Source: Stenogyne calaminthoides (lineage: Eukaryota > Streptophyta > Magnoliopsida > Lamiales > Lamiaceae). From it: a DNA stretch of 64,000 nucleotides. The translations under genes and the position numbers were made by a program. This document shows positions 52,933 through 64,000 of this stretch, piece by piece (position 1 is the first letter of the stretch; every line of letters starts with the position of its first letter). The stretch covers positions 1,474,453 through 1,538,452 of the forward strand of contig JBBCBC010000030.1 of NCBI GenBank assembly GCA_037126765.1, given 5' to 3'. The notes under the pieces are model-generated. The model had not been told where the DNA came from and did not search any database. It was given only the letters and a program-made list of their open reading frames with translations.

Positions 52933-54744
52933 TGTTGGGAAATAGGGTGCTAAGATCTATTCGGGGTGAATATTTAAATACAAATTTAATTCATTAATTA
53001 TTACTAGCATGAATTAATCCTATATTAATTCAAATAATAATTGCAACAACATATCATGCATATAAAAAGCCACGTAAAACCTACGCATGCGGAATCTACG
53101 GGTTTACGTGAACGTACCTCTCGGGATGGCAGTGACTTTGGTCGGATGGACTAACCAAAAGGACTTCCCAAGTATTCCCTTAGCCCTTGCTCAACTATCC
53201 GGTGGAAGGACACTCGTCGAACAATTAACAAAAGGAAAAAAAAAACTTTGTTGCACCACCTTTGTGGATTTGCTAATATTTCCAGCACATGGAATTATAC
53301 TTGGGAATGAACTAATCATCCCCTATTTATAGGAGAGAAGGGGGTCGAAATTCTTGTAGAAAAACAATGTGGGAAAATACTTTTCTTCTATATTCTTTTT
53401 CCCATAATTAAAATATTCCACAAAAATCCCACCTCCTCTAATTATGGATTTTTCGAAAATAATGCCTTGCAAGATTCCAAGATTTGGATCTTCTTGAATT
53501 TATGAGATATTCTTGTATTTCAAGAAATACATATCTTCCATAATATCTTTTCAAGAAAATCAAGAAAATCTTTCTTGCCCATTATCTTCAAATTTTCGAA
53601 ATTTCTATATAGATAACCAAGTGCGAGATTTCTTGAATTTAATGAGATAGTCTTGTATTCCAAGAATACATATCTTCATTCCATAACAAAATTCAAAGAA
53701 AATCTTTCTCCCTCTTTTATCCATAAATTTTGAAATTTTAGGGAAAAATTAAGCAACAATATTTATTTTATTTTAATCACCTTTTCAGTTATTGGACTAT
53801 TTGTTGGGCTACTCAGGGGGCCTTTAGAAGAATTAAGATTGAACCTTCTAATAGACCTTGAATATCTAATATTGAGCCACAATATAATTCAAGCCCATAA
53901 ATATTAATTAATCCCACTACATAATTAATATTGCACTATCCATCTTAACCCATATTACAGTCAATTTGGCTCCGGTCATTATTTCCGTGTTTAAGATTAT
54001 CTAGTCCATTAATTAATTCAAGCCCTTTGAAATAGCTTTCCGTTAATTAATATCTTTTGTCCTTGGTCAAGGAGCGGTTCAACATTATTATCCATACCAG
54101 GAAACTAATTCCACTTGCAAGATTTGGTATGATAAAACTTATGAACCTCCCGGGGACAAATCAAACAAGCGTACTTGCACACGATTCTTCGTATTAAATC
54201 TTAGCAATCACATGTTACTAATAAAATTGCCCAAGATAAAAAGTATTGAATCTCTCTCTGATTCGCTACCCATGATAAGTCAAAGCAATAGTTACCAATC
54301 CCACGTGATCCTATTTAAGGGACGAAGGTTAAGAAACAACGAACCACCGAGGTCTAATTCTTCCTTGTTCGATTAGAAGAATTTATCCTCCCAGAGGTCC
54401 TATTCAAACTCGATCGGTCATGCACTAGTGTAATCTCTTGGTCAAGACAAACCAATCGAGCCTTACACCTCAACCTTTCGTGATGGGTTGTTCATTTCCA
54501 TCTAGGTCGTGAATGGCGTACTTTTAGTTAAAAGGGACTGTTAATTTAATCTTCTGTGATCTGGTATCACTAAATTAACTACAATGTAACACGTACGAAT
54601 TATTGAACAGTTATGCAGTAAATATATATAACATTCAATCATATTTAAGCATCAGTGATAAACAATTTATTTTAGTAAATAAGTCTGAAAATTCAGTTTC
54701 GATTATACAAAGTAAAAAGCATACTTTTCAGTATAATCCCAACA
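52933..54744 (-). repeat. A4 3' LTR
   Basis: 1812 bp, starting TGTTGGGAAATAGGGTGC. It is shorter than its partner at 60133, largely because of a 25-30-base gap near 53385 and losses at CAG/CTG sites (for example TTCGATTAGAAG at 54369 for TTCAGTTCTGAAG). Confidence 0.95.
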
Positions 54745-56600
54745 ATCTCCCACTTATACTCAAAGTCTACTTTTAAGTATATTACAACATGTCTCGCGTA
54801 TTCCGTGACATCTAATGTCACCTACACGAACCTAATAATTTCTCCCACTTATACTCAAAGCAGATTGGCAACGGTCTTGACACCCATTCCACTCATGTGT
54901 CTCGAATGTATTGAGAGGCGACTTTGTGAATGGATTTGCTAAATTTGTCCTCTCGACGCTATCTTTGCCATATCTATATCTCCTCTCTTAACGATTTCTC
55001 GTATAACATGTCTTTCCTTTAATGTGTTTGTTTGGCTCGTGGACTCTTGGTTCTCTTGAATTTGCAACTGCCCCTAACAGATATTGCTAGACAAATTCAG
55101 AACACCATCCAAGTCCACTAAGAAGATCTAGAGCCCAATCGGTACTTTCACTGCATCGCAAGCAGCTACTTACCCGACTTCCATGGTTTAGTCAGTGATG
55201 CATTTCTGCTTCACACTCTTCCATTTGATGGCTACACTTCCCAAATGGAAACACACTAATCGAGGAGGGATAATTTACGGAATCTAAATCTGATTGGAAA
55301 TCAGAGTCCGTGTAGCCGATGCAGATTGGAGTATCTGACTGATAAATCAACATTCTATCCCGAGTTCTTTTCAGATACTTCAGAATATTTTTAACTGTCG
55401 CCCAATGCGCTTTCCCTGGGTTACTTTGATATCTTGCTATCATGCCTACGACAAAGCAAATATCCGGTCTCGTACACAGCATTGCATACATAAGGTTTCC
55501 GACAGACGAAGTACAAGGAATACCTTTCATGTCATCTATCTCCTTTTGTGTCTTAGGGGACATTTTCTTGGATAGATGGATTCCAAATCTGAAAGGTACG
55601 AATCCTTTCTTGGAATCTTGCATGCTGAATCGTTTCAAAACCAGCGTCTATGTATGAAACTTGTGATAACCCGATCATCCTTTTTTGGCGATCTCGAGTT
55701 ATCTTGATCCCAAGGATATGTCGACTATTCCTAAGTCTTTCATATCAAACTGTTTTGAAAACCATGCCCTTACGTCTGATCACACCTTCACATCGTTCCC
55801 GATGATCACAATGTCATCTACGTATAGTACTAAGAATACCAATGCAGTTCCGACACGCTTTTTATACACACAACTTTCAAACTCGTTTTGATCAAACCCA
55901 TAAGACTTTACAACATGATCAAAACATTGGTTCCAAGCTCTGGATGCCTTTTTGAATCCGTAAATGGACTTCTTGAGCTTACAAACAAGATGTTCTTGGC
56001 CTGTTTCAATGAAACCTTGGGGTTGTTGCATATAGATCCCTTTATCAAGACTTAGTTAAGGAAAAGGCATCTTGACATCTATTTGCTAGATTTCAAAGTC
56101 GAAATGCGCAGCAATCGATAAGAGAATACTGATGGACTTAAGCATGGCTACGGGCGAAAAAGTTTCCTCATAATCGATCCCTTCTTTCTGAGTATAACCT
56201 TTAGCCACTAGTCTTGCTTTAAAGGTTTCAACCTTCCCGTCCGGTCCTCTTTTCCTCTTATATACCCACTTGCATCTAATGGATTTGACCCCATTAAGTG
56301 GTTCGACTAGCTCCCACATTCTATTATGAAACATAAAACCCACTTTGCCTTTCATTGCTGTTTGCCAAGAATCTGCATCCTTTGTGTTGGAGTGCCTCGT
56401 CATATGTCCATGGGTCTGATTCCGGGAATCAAGTCCGAGGACTCTCCTATTCTCATGAATCTCTCGGGCTGTCTAACAACCATCCCACTATGACGAGGCT
56501 CCGGTTATGAAAACGTATCGTTTGGTATATCATCTAAGTGATTATTGGCACCGAGGTTTGCCTTCTAAGCTCATTTAAGGTAATCTCACTTACGGGTTTT
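54745..56600 (-). pseudogene. A4 RNase H and reverse transcriptase
   Basis: Pieces in several frames: 55192-55638 (KGFVPFRFGIHLSKKM, MYAMLCTRPDICFVVGMIAR, GYTDSDFQSDLDSVN), 55780-56031 (MQQPQGFIETGQEHLVCKLK, SIYGFKKASRAWNQ, LYVDDIVIIGND with the catalytic Asp pair intact) and 56086-56403 (WELVEPLNGVKSIRCKWVYK, ARLVAKGYTQKEGIDYEETF). A gap at about 56050-56085 breaks the QMDVKTAFLNG region. Confidence 0.9.
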
Positions 56601-57540
56601 CTTTGGTTCATATAGTCTTCTTCCAAAAACTCTAAAGTGGGTGCTAATGACCACCTTTTGATCTTCGGGACTATAGAACATACACTTTTTTGTTCCTAGG
56701 GGTATCCTACAAACAACCTTAATTACGATCGAGGATCAATTTACGGCTTCCTTGTCCAACACGCGGGCGGACACCCCCAAATTCTTATGGGTCTCATACT
56801 AGGCTTGCGCTTGGGTCCACAATTCTTTGGAAGTTTTGGGAACCGATTTGGATAGCACCAAGTTCGAATGTAAGTCCTTTGTTTCAAGGGATGACCCTGG
56901 AAGCGACTTCGGGAAGATCCGCGATAACTCATCATTGATATAACCATTTCAAAAAGAATTATGTTTCTTTCGCTCTGCAACCCCATTTTGTTGAGGGGTT
57001 CGGGTGCGAGTGGGATACAATCCCTTCATCGGATAAGTAGTTCAAAACTCATCATATTTGAGGTATTCGCCTCCACGATCAGATCGTAGAGACTTGATAC
57101 GTTTTTCCCTATGATTCTCTGTTTGAGCCTTAAATTCTTAGAATTTCTCAAAGGTCTCAGATTTATGCTTCATAAGGAAAATGTAACCGTACCTTGAGTA
57201 ATCATCAATAAAAATACTCATAACCTCCTCTTGCTTTGGTTGACATTGGACTACATACATCTGTGTGAACGATCTCTAACACTTCTTTGGCCCTATTCCC
57301 CTTGGCTCCAAATGCCCTCTTGGTCATATTACCCTCCAAACATGATTCGCATGTTGGAATTTGTTCAACTTGGAGACGCTCCAGTGAACCATCTCTCACC
57401 AACCTTTGGATCCTCTTTGGATTTATATGACCCAATCTTAGATGCCAAAGAAGTGTCTCGTTTACGTCTGATGAACGTTTTCTTTTCTCGAAAATAGTTG
57501 ATGTGTTATAGGATATATTTCGTGAGTGGTATGCACAGTT
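56601..57540 (-). pseudogene. A4 integrase
   Basis: 57205-57435 has LGHINPKRIQRLVRDGSLER-type zinc-binding sequence, CESCLEGNMTKRAFGAKGNR and IVHTDVCSPMSTKARGGYEY (first catalytic Asp). The second Asp (IDDYSRYG) follows in another frame because 8 bases are missing near 57208. The remainder, with NGVAERRNIIL-like sequence and IWGCP, is scattered over frames at 56741-56986. Confidence 0.88.
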
Positions 57541-58510
57541 AATTTGTATAGAGATTTTCCATCAATGTCCCGTAACAGATACACTCATCATTTCAAAATT
57601 GATGTCATTCTTATTAGAAGAAACTTAGTGTCCTTTAATCGAATTTTAGAAACTGAAAGTGAATTCTTTCTAAAACTGGGAACATAAAGATAATCTCAAA
57701 AAACTTTATCTTCAAAAGATAGGTGCACTTCTCCCACTGCTTTAACTGCTACTAATGTAGCATTGCAATGTCTGCTACTTGCGTAGTATTGCAATAATCG
57801 TTACTATCGTAGCATTGCAATATCTGCCACTTGCGTAGCATTGCAATGTCTTCTACTTTCGTAACGTCGCCCAATGTGATGAGGATCTCACTCCCACTAA
57901 GTTGCCGGATCATTTTGAACCCGTGAAGCCAACATGATTAGTGGATCTCATATCAACCACCCACGAAATGAGAAGTATACGCCGCTAAACAAGTTTCAAC
58001 AACTAGTGAGTGAGAATTACCTTTCATTCCGTCCCTTTTGGGGTTGGAACAGGCAAAACCTCCATTGTCCTCTCTCACCGCAGCTTAAGCACTTCCTCTT
58101 TGGATTTTTCTTGACACAACAAGCATTCCTCATCTTACCATTGCCCTTGGCAACAGTTGAGTTTTATTGCTTATGGCCTTTGGTCCTCTTCTTTATCTTG
58201 CCTACCCTTGGCCTAGAAGATGAAGACGGACCACTTGCCCTCAAAGCTTGAGTTTGGTGCCTTATCATCATTTCTGCCGAGACCAAAAGCTTGCAACAAA
58301 TTAGCTAGCGAGGCCAAAATGCTCAAAAAACTTTTTGGGCAGAAAGTGAAGTACCAAATTCATCTGAGTCTCCAGATCATAATCTGCACTCAGAATCTCA
58401 AGTTTGTTCAGATGGGCCATCTATTTTGAAGACGTAATCCCTTACGGGTTTGCCCTCCACCATTTTCAGCGACGACATCTCTCGCAAGGTGATCTGACGA
58501 GTCCCGCATG
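57541..58510 (-). pseudogene. A4 protease and gag remnants
   Basis: Minus-strand protease-linked sequence GSEILITLGDVTK (near 57865-57910) is interrupted by four 26-bp repeats (57757-57860). A WVVDMRSTNHVGF stretch at about 57935-57975 corresponds to the protease active-site region (family form DTGATDH). Gag-like sequence (ILSADYDLETQMNLVLH, FEHFGLA) lies at 58290-58410, and VEGKPVRDYVFKI at about 58425-58465. All are out of frame with each other. Confidence 0.75.
57757..57860 (-). repeat. 26-bp minisatellite, four units, in A4 protease region
   Basis: Units starting at 57757, 57783, 57809 and 57835: GTAGCATTGCAATGTCTGCT, GTAGTATTGCAATAATCGTT, GTAGCATTGCAATATCTGCC and GTAGCATTGCAATGTCTTCT, each completed by six more bases (ACTTGC or variants). 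A3 has a single unit here (about 63865-63890). 26 is not a multiple of three, so the expansion destroys the reading frame. Decayed equivalents are at 14740-14855 (A2) and 19275-19395 (A1). Confidence 0.93.
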
Positions 58511-60132
58511 TTTTGACTCGTCAGTTGGCTCATCTGATTTTGGTGTGTCAAGAATCCACTTGTGCTTTTGTGCAGTTAGGACAATTATAATTTTTTCGTT
58601 TCCAATCAATATAGTTTCCATACATATTGTATTAACTTTAAGTATAATAACAGTGGATTAAAAGGTAACGACATGCTGAACTGAAATAAACAACTATATG
58701 CAATAACACAAGTATATCACAAGATTCGATCACATGCATCATATTTAAAATCTCAAAAAAATATGAACAATGCATCAGCCAACATCTCAAAACAGTTTAA
58801 ATAAGCCACGTTGGGTGGGTCATTATTTAAACACATTCAAGCAGGTTACAAACAAGAACAGTTACAAACCTTTAATATCAGATTAATAGTTGGCTCCCAC
58901 TTGACCAATATAAAATTGACAGGGACTTCGGGGAAGTATATGCATATCAATTTTATACCTAAGTAATAACCATGATTAAATACATAATTATTATTTCGCT
59001 TTGATCGAGCCTCGTTGGGAGGGTCATCGTCGCCACTAGTAATAACCCACAATCATCCGTTTGGAATTCATTCATGTGAAACCTATCTTTTGATCATCCC
59101 GTTGTGGGAAATTCTCCAAAAGAATTCACAAATAAATAAATCATGGAGGTCAAAATTAATTCAATTTTATTATCCGGAATAAAATTGTCAATTAATTATT
59201 TAAACATACTTAGTAATTTTTAAGGTGAGATTTTTCCATTTGGCAACCCTCATGCAAACACATTTAAACAAATTAAACAAAGCATAAGATAACACAAATA
59301 AATCAAGCAAAACAGAAAAATAAACATATTGGGCACAAATTTTCCAATTGTCATGGTTTGATTTTTTTTGACTTGATCTTGAAGAAACACGTCTCGAATT
59401 TCTCCCACTCGTTCGTCTCGAAAAAATACTTCATCTCGAAATGCCACGCCAAAGCATTTCAATGATGAGATCTGCGCCCTCATCCGCCGCAAACCACTGG
59501 CCTAGAACAACCTCGGCGACCTCAGACTGCCGGCGGGTCGAACCCTTGGGTGCCTCAACACGCCTCGGCGTGTCGCCAGCGTCGGCAGATCTCGGAAGGT
59601 GACGTATCCGAATCGCCCGCGAATCCGCGGCGCCCGCGTCATCCGCCATCCGCTTTCGGCTTGGGGGCAGCGATACCCGCGTCTTTCTAAGCGCCCGCCC
59701 GTCTTGTGCATTCCTCGTTTCAGCGGCGCTGGCCTGGCCTCGCCTGCGCCCATGCGCCCATGCGTGCCGGCGCCGCCTACGCCACGCACCGCTGGTCTCG
59801 GATTTCGTCCTTTAATTCTTCGTCTCTTCGTTCTCGATCCGGTTACAATTTATTTACAAAAAATAAATAATCTTAGATCTAGACTAGTTTATTACATTGA
59901 TCAAATCAAACAAATCCTAGTCTACTCGTGGATTTTCTCACGAGGCAAAACAAACCGAAGCGAATCAAATAAAAAACACGGTTTATATCATGCATAAATA
60001 AACACATTAAAATCCATGACAATTGGATACCGCAAAAGCAGATCTAACAGTTCTACTATCCAATTTCAAATTTAATGTCCGCGAATTAAATTACATTTAA
60101 AAATTGAGCAAAACCGTGGCTCGATATGCGAT
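58511..60132 (-). other. A4 untranslated leader with GC-rich block
   Basis: About 1.6 kb without a credible frame. The GC-rich block is about 59450-59800 (CCTCGGCG, GGCGCCCGCG, GCGCCTACGCC words). The primer-binding site next to the LTR at 60133 is damaged: GTGGCTCGATATGCGAT on the plus strand, where a GGCTCTGATACC-like sequence is expected. Confidence 0.8.
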
Positions 60133-61972
60133 TGTTGGGAAATAGGGTGCACAGATCTATTCGGTGTGAATATTTAAATACAAATTTAATTCATTAATTA
60201 TTTTTAGCATGAATTAATCCTATATTAATTCAAATAATAATTGCAACAACATATCATGCATATAAAAAGCCACCGTAAAACCCACGACGCGGAATCTACG
60301 GGTTTACGTGAACGCATTACCTCTCGGGATGGCGGTGACTTTGGTCGGACGGACTAACAAAAAGGACTTCCCAAGTATTCCCTTAGCCCTTGCTCAACTA
60401 TCCGGTGGAAGGACACTCGTCGAACAATTAACAAAAGGAAAAAAAAAAACTTTGTTGCACCACTTTTGTGGATTTGCTAATATTTCCAAAGACATGGAAT
60501 TGTACTTGGGAATGAACTAATCATCCTCATATTTATAGGAGAGAAGGGGTCAAAATTCTTGTAGAAAAACAATGTGGGAAAAAGACTTTTCTTGGTCACC
60601 AAGAAATCTTGAATATATCTTCTATATTCTTTTTCCCATAATTAAAATATTCCACAAAAATCCCACCTCCTCTAATTATGGATTTTTCGAAAATAATGCC
60701 TTGCAAGATTCCAAGATTTGGATCTTCTTGAATTTATGAGATATTCTTGTATTTCAAGAAATACATATCTTCCATAATATCTTTTCAAGAAAATCTTTCT
60801 TGCCCATTATCTTCAAATTTTCGAAATTTCTATATAGATAACCAAGTGGGAGATTTCTTGAATTTAAAGAGATAATCTTGTATTCCAAGAATACATATCT
60901 TCATTCCATAACAAAATTCAAAGAAAATCTTTCTCCCTCTTTTATCCATAAATTTCGAAATTTTAGGGAAAAATTAAGCAACAATATTTATTTTATTTTA
61001 ATCACCTTTTTAGTTATTGGACTATTTGTTGGGCTACTCAGGGGGCCTTTAGGAGAATTAAGATTGGACCTTCTAATGGACTTTGAATATCTAATATTGA
61101 GCCACAATATAATTCAAGCCCATAAATATTAATTAATCCCACTACATAATTAATATTGCACTATCCATCTTAACCCATATTACAGTCAATATGGCTCCCG
61201 GTCATTATTTCCCGTGTTTAAGATTATCTAGCCCATTAATTAATTCAAGCCACTGAAATAGCTTTCCGTTAATTAATATCTTTTGTCCTTGGTCAAGGAA
61301 CGGTTCAACATTATTATCCATACCGGAAACTAATTCCACTTGCAAGATTTGGTATGATAAAACTTATGAACCTCCCAAGGGGACAAATCAAATAAGCGTA
61401 CTTGCACACGATTCTTCGTATTAAATCTTAGCAATCACATGTGACTAATAATATTGCCCAAGATAAAAAGTATTGAATCTCTCTCTGATTCGCTACCCAT
61501 GATAAGTCAAAGCAATAGTTACCAATCCCACGTGATCCTATTTAAGGGACGAAGGTTAAGAAACAAAGAACCACTGAGGTCCAATTCTTCCTTGTTCAGT
61601 TCTGAAGAATTTATCCTCCTGTAGGTCCTATTCAGCGCATCAGTCATGCACTAGTGTAATCTCTTGGTCAAGACAAACCAATCTGAGCCTTACACCTCAA
61701 CCTTTCGTGATGGGTTGTTCATTTCCATCTAGGTCGTGAATGGCGTACTTTTAGTTACAAGGGACTGTTAATTTAATCTTCTGTGATCTGGTATCACTAA
61801 ATTAACTACAATGTAACACGTACGAATTATTGAACAGTTATGCAGTAAATATATATAACATTCAATCATATTTAAAGCATCAGTGATAAACAATTTATTT
61901 CAGTAAATAAGTCTGAAAATTCAGTTTCGATTATACAAAGTAAAAAACATACTTTTCAGTATAATCCCAACA
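60133..61972 (-). repeat. A4 5' LTR
   Basis: 1840 bp, TGTTGGGAAATAGGGTGC...CCCAACA, followed by the ACAAC duplication. It keeps intact CAG/CTG sites in most places where A2 and the A4 3' LTR do not (for example TTCAGTTCTGAAG at 61600). Confidence 0.95.
60530..60537 (-). promoter_or_regulatory. TATA box in A4 5' LTR
   Basis: Minus-strand TATAAATA in the same relative position as in the A2 5' LTR. It would drive the element's genomic RNA from right to left. Confidence 0.55.
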
Positions 61973-61977
61973 ACAAC

Positions 61978-62560
61978 TCTCGAACTCGTTTTGATCAAAA
62001 TCGTAAGACTTTATAACCTGATCAAAACATTGGTTCCAACCACGGGATGCTTGCTTCAGTCCGTAGATGGACTTCTTGAGCTTGCAAACGAGGTGTTCTT
62101 GGCCTTTTTCAACAAAGTCTTCGGGTTGTATATAGATTTATTCTTCAAGACTTCCGTTAAGGAAAGCTGTCTTGACATCCATTTGCCAGATCTCAAAATC
62201 GAGATGTGCAGCTATCGACAAGAGAATACGGATGGACTTAAGTATAGCTATAAGTGAAAAGGTTTCCTCATAATCGATCCCTTCTTTCTGAGTGTATCCT
62301 TTTGCCACAAGTCTAGCCTTGAAGGTCTCTACCTTCCCGTCCGATCCTTTTTTTCTCGTGTATACCCACTTTCATCCAATGGGTTTCACCCCATTAAGTG
62401 GTTCGACTAGCTCAGACACTTGATTATGATCCATATAACCCATCTCAGCTTCCATTGTTGTTTGCCAAGAATTTGCATCCTTGTCTTGGATCGTCTCGTT
62501 GTAAGACTAGGGGTCTAATTCATTATCATCGGGGACCAAGTCTGAGGACTCTTCCATCCC
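61978..62560 (-). pseudogene. A3 N-terminal reverse transcriptase
   Basis: Continuation of A3 beyond A4. Minus-strand sequence encodes the WELVEPLNGVKPIG-type start (near 62380-62420), ARLVAKGYTQKEGIDYEETF-like sequence near 62270-62330, QMDVKTAFLNGSL-like sequence near 62150-62190 and the LKQASRGWNQ-like palm motif near 62040. Several frameshifts are present. Confidence 0.85.
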
Positions 62561-63540
62561 GATGAATCGCTCAGGCTATCTAACAACCCTCCCACTACGA
62601 CGAGGTTTCGATTGTGTAAGTGTGTTGCTTGGTATGTCAACTTGTACATTTGGCATTGGAGTTGGCCCTCTTAGCTCGTCTAAGGTAATCTCACTTCTGG
62701 GCTTTCTATCATTCATATAGTCTTCCTCCAAAAATCTAAAGTGCATACTAATTATGACTCTTTGATCTTCGGGACCATAGAACATGCACCCCTTAGTTCC
62801 CTCGGGATACCCTATAAACAACCTTAGTTCTGAACGTGGATCCAATTTACCGACTTCCTTGTCCAACACGTATACCGGACACCCCCAGATTCTCATGTGT
62901 CTCAAATTGGGCTTGCGCCCGGTCCTTTACTCTTTAGTGGTTTTGGGAACCGATTTGGATGGTACAAAGTTTAGAATATAAGCCGTTATTTCCAAGGCGT
63001 GACCCAAAACGATTTGGGTAGATTCACATAACTCATCATTGATCTGACCATTTCTAAAAGTGTTCTGTTTTTTCGTTCTCTAACCCTGTTTTGTTGAGGG
63101 GTTCATGGTGCAGTCAACTGGGATACAATCCCTTCGTCTGACAAATAGTTAAAAAATTCATTGCTGAGGTATTCGCCTCCACGATTGGATCGTAGAAACT
63201 TGATACTCTTTTCCCTATGATTCTCTGCTTGAGCCTTAAATTCTTTGAATTTATCAAAGGTCTCAGATTTATGCTTCATAAGGAAAATGTACCCATATCT
63301 TGAGTAATCATCGATAAAAGTAACGAAATATCATAACCTCCTCTTGTTTTGATTGACATTGAACCACATACGTCAGTGTGAACGATCTCTAACACTTCTT
63401 TGGCTCTATTCCCCTTGGCTCCAAATGTCCTCTTGGTCATTTTACCCTCCAAACATGATTCGCAGGTTGTAAATGGTTCAACCTGGAGAGATTCCAATGA
63501 ACCATCTTGAACCAACCTTTGGATCATCTTTGGATTAATA
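62561..63540 (-). pseudogene. A3 integrase and linker
   Basis: 62576-62905 gives MRHMRIWGCPVYVLDKEVGK, LFIGYPEGTKGCMFYGPEDQ and the linker RRSGRVVR. 63276-63527 gives IQRLVQDGSLESLQVEPFTT, CESCLEGKMTKRTFGAKGNR and IVHTDVCGSMS (first catalytic Asp). The second Asp (FVTFIDDYS) lies just downstream in another frame because one base is missing at about 63330, but the 8 bases lost in A1, A2 and A4 are present. Between them, NGV and AERxN-like sequence is at about 63060-63110. Confidence 0.88.
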
Positions 63541-63557
63541 TGACCTAGTCTTAGATG

Positions 63558-64000
63558 TCATAGAAGTGTCTCGTTCACGTCTGTTGAACGTTTCATTTTA
63601 TTACTTGAAATAGTCGATGTGTTATAGGATGCATTTCGTGAGTGGTGTGCACAATTAATTGTATAGAGTTTATTCGACAACGTTCCATGACAGATAAACT
63701 CATTATTTAGAACAATGGTAACAACTTTATTAAAAGTAACCAAATATCCATCATAAAAGAGTTTAGAAACTGAAATTAAATTCTTTCTAAAACTAGGAAT
63801 GTAAAGAACATCTCTTAAAATTAAAACTCTATCTTCAAAAGATAGTTGCACTTCTCCCACTACTTCAGCTGCCACTCTCGTAGCATCGCCCAGTGTGATG
63901 AGAATCTCACTCCCTCTAAGTTGTCGGGTCCGCTTGAACCCCTGTAAAGTGAAATAAACATGATCAGTGACTCTCGTATCCACCGCCCACCAATGGGAAG
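63558..64000 (-). pseudogene. A3 protease region
   Basis: Open minus-strand frame to the window edge: WAVDTRVTDHVYF (active site, with Arg-Val for the usual Gly-Ala of DTGATDH), then GSEILITLGDATRVAAEVVG, VLILRDVLYIPSFRKNLISV and NEFICHGTLSNKLYTI, leading into the pre-integrase zinc region. It keeps one 26-bp unit. The protease would process gag-pol; the altered DTG triad suggests inactivity. Confidence 0.85.

Larger units (their letters stand above)
52933..61972 (-). mobile_element. Copia element A4 (family A), complete, nested in A3
   Basis: 9040 bp with target duplication ACAAC (52928-52932 and 61973-61977). LTRs are 52933-54744 and 60133-61972, TGTTGGG...CCCAACA. Internal order on the minus strand is primer-binding site (garbled), leader with GC-rich block, gag remnant, protease remnant with 26-bp repeats, integrase, reverse transcriptase, RNase H and polypurine tract. 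A1 and A4 are the least degraded of the younger copies. Confidence 0.96.
50270..64000 (-). mobile_element. Copia element A3 (older family A), interrupted by A4, runs off the window
   Basis: The 3' LTR is about 50270-51783 (its outer end is missing), followed by polypurine-tract sequence and pol on the minus strand (51784-52932), then A4, then the remaining pol from 61978 to the window end. A3 is more diverged from A1, A2 and A4 than they are from each other, lacks their integrase deletion and expanded minisatellite, and has fewer garbled CAG/CTG sites. Confidence 0.93.

Noticed and set aside
1..64000. An undescribed multi-gene functional system
   Set aside because: Every protein-coding stretch resolves to a broken host gene or a transposon polymerase; no co-oriented set of intact genes exists in the window.

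Overview
This is nuclear DNA of a flowering plant, almost certainly a eudicot. It is AT-rich and contains pieces of three plant gene families (a G-type lectin S-receptor kinase, a MATE transporter, a tau-class glutathione S-transferase) embedded in nested Ty1/Copia LTR retrotransposons, a LINE, solo LTRs and short inverted-repeat elements. I found no intact protein-coding gene. All three host genes are broken by frameshifts, stops or insertions, and every transposon polymerase is damaged.

Layout. 1-1199: 5' end of an S-receptor kinase gene (minus strand, three frameshifts). 1.2-4.55 kb: non-coding, with a dispersed repeat and weak transposon remnants. 4558-5458: last four exons of a MATE gene (minus). 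5505-27288: a Copia element (family B, plus strand) sitting in a MATE intron. Its 5' LTR is split by a second Copia element (family A copy A1, 5724-23205, minus, target-site duplication AATAC), which is itself split by another copy (A2, 10176-18884, minus, duplication GATTC). 27.3-28.4 kb: no gene.

28.43-39.9 kb: a large inverted duplication. The left arm (28.43-29.13 kb) contains exon-like sequence. The right arm (30.77-31.32 kb plus 39.58-39.90 kb) was split by a LINE (31321-39582). The LINE was in turn split by a 2.9-kb solo LTR (31572-34490, duplication GTGAG), and by a tandem LTR array of a short family-B derivative plus a TRIM (about 35709-39513). The solo LTR carries a foldback element with a 9-bp duplication. 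39.9-44.35 kb: non-coding, with a Mutator-type MITE at 41.7 kb. 44363-45379: tau GST pseudogene (plus). 45.4-49.9 kb: Mutator-type and Stowaway MITEs, a LINE 3' end, and a Gypsy tRNA-Asp primer-binding site at 49.9 kb. About 50.27 kb to the window end: an older family-A copy (A3, minus) split by a full-length copy (A4, 52933-61972, duplication ACAAC).

The story here is the insertion order, readable from target-site duplications: MATE, then B, then A1, then A2; inverted arm, then LINE, then solo LTR; A3, then A4. A1, A2 and A4 share an 8-bp deletion in integrase and an expanded 26-bp minisatellite, so they descend from one already defective source and were probably mobilised in trans. Differences between the long LTR copies cluster at CAG/CTG sites. 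That looks more like uncorrected base-calling error at CHG-methylated cytosines than evolution, and it may account for some of the frameshifts. I found no convincing new functional system. The inverted gene-fragment locus at 28.4-31.3 kb is the best candidate for an unannotated function (hairpin small RNA).
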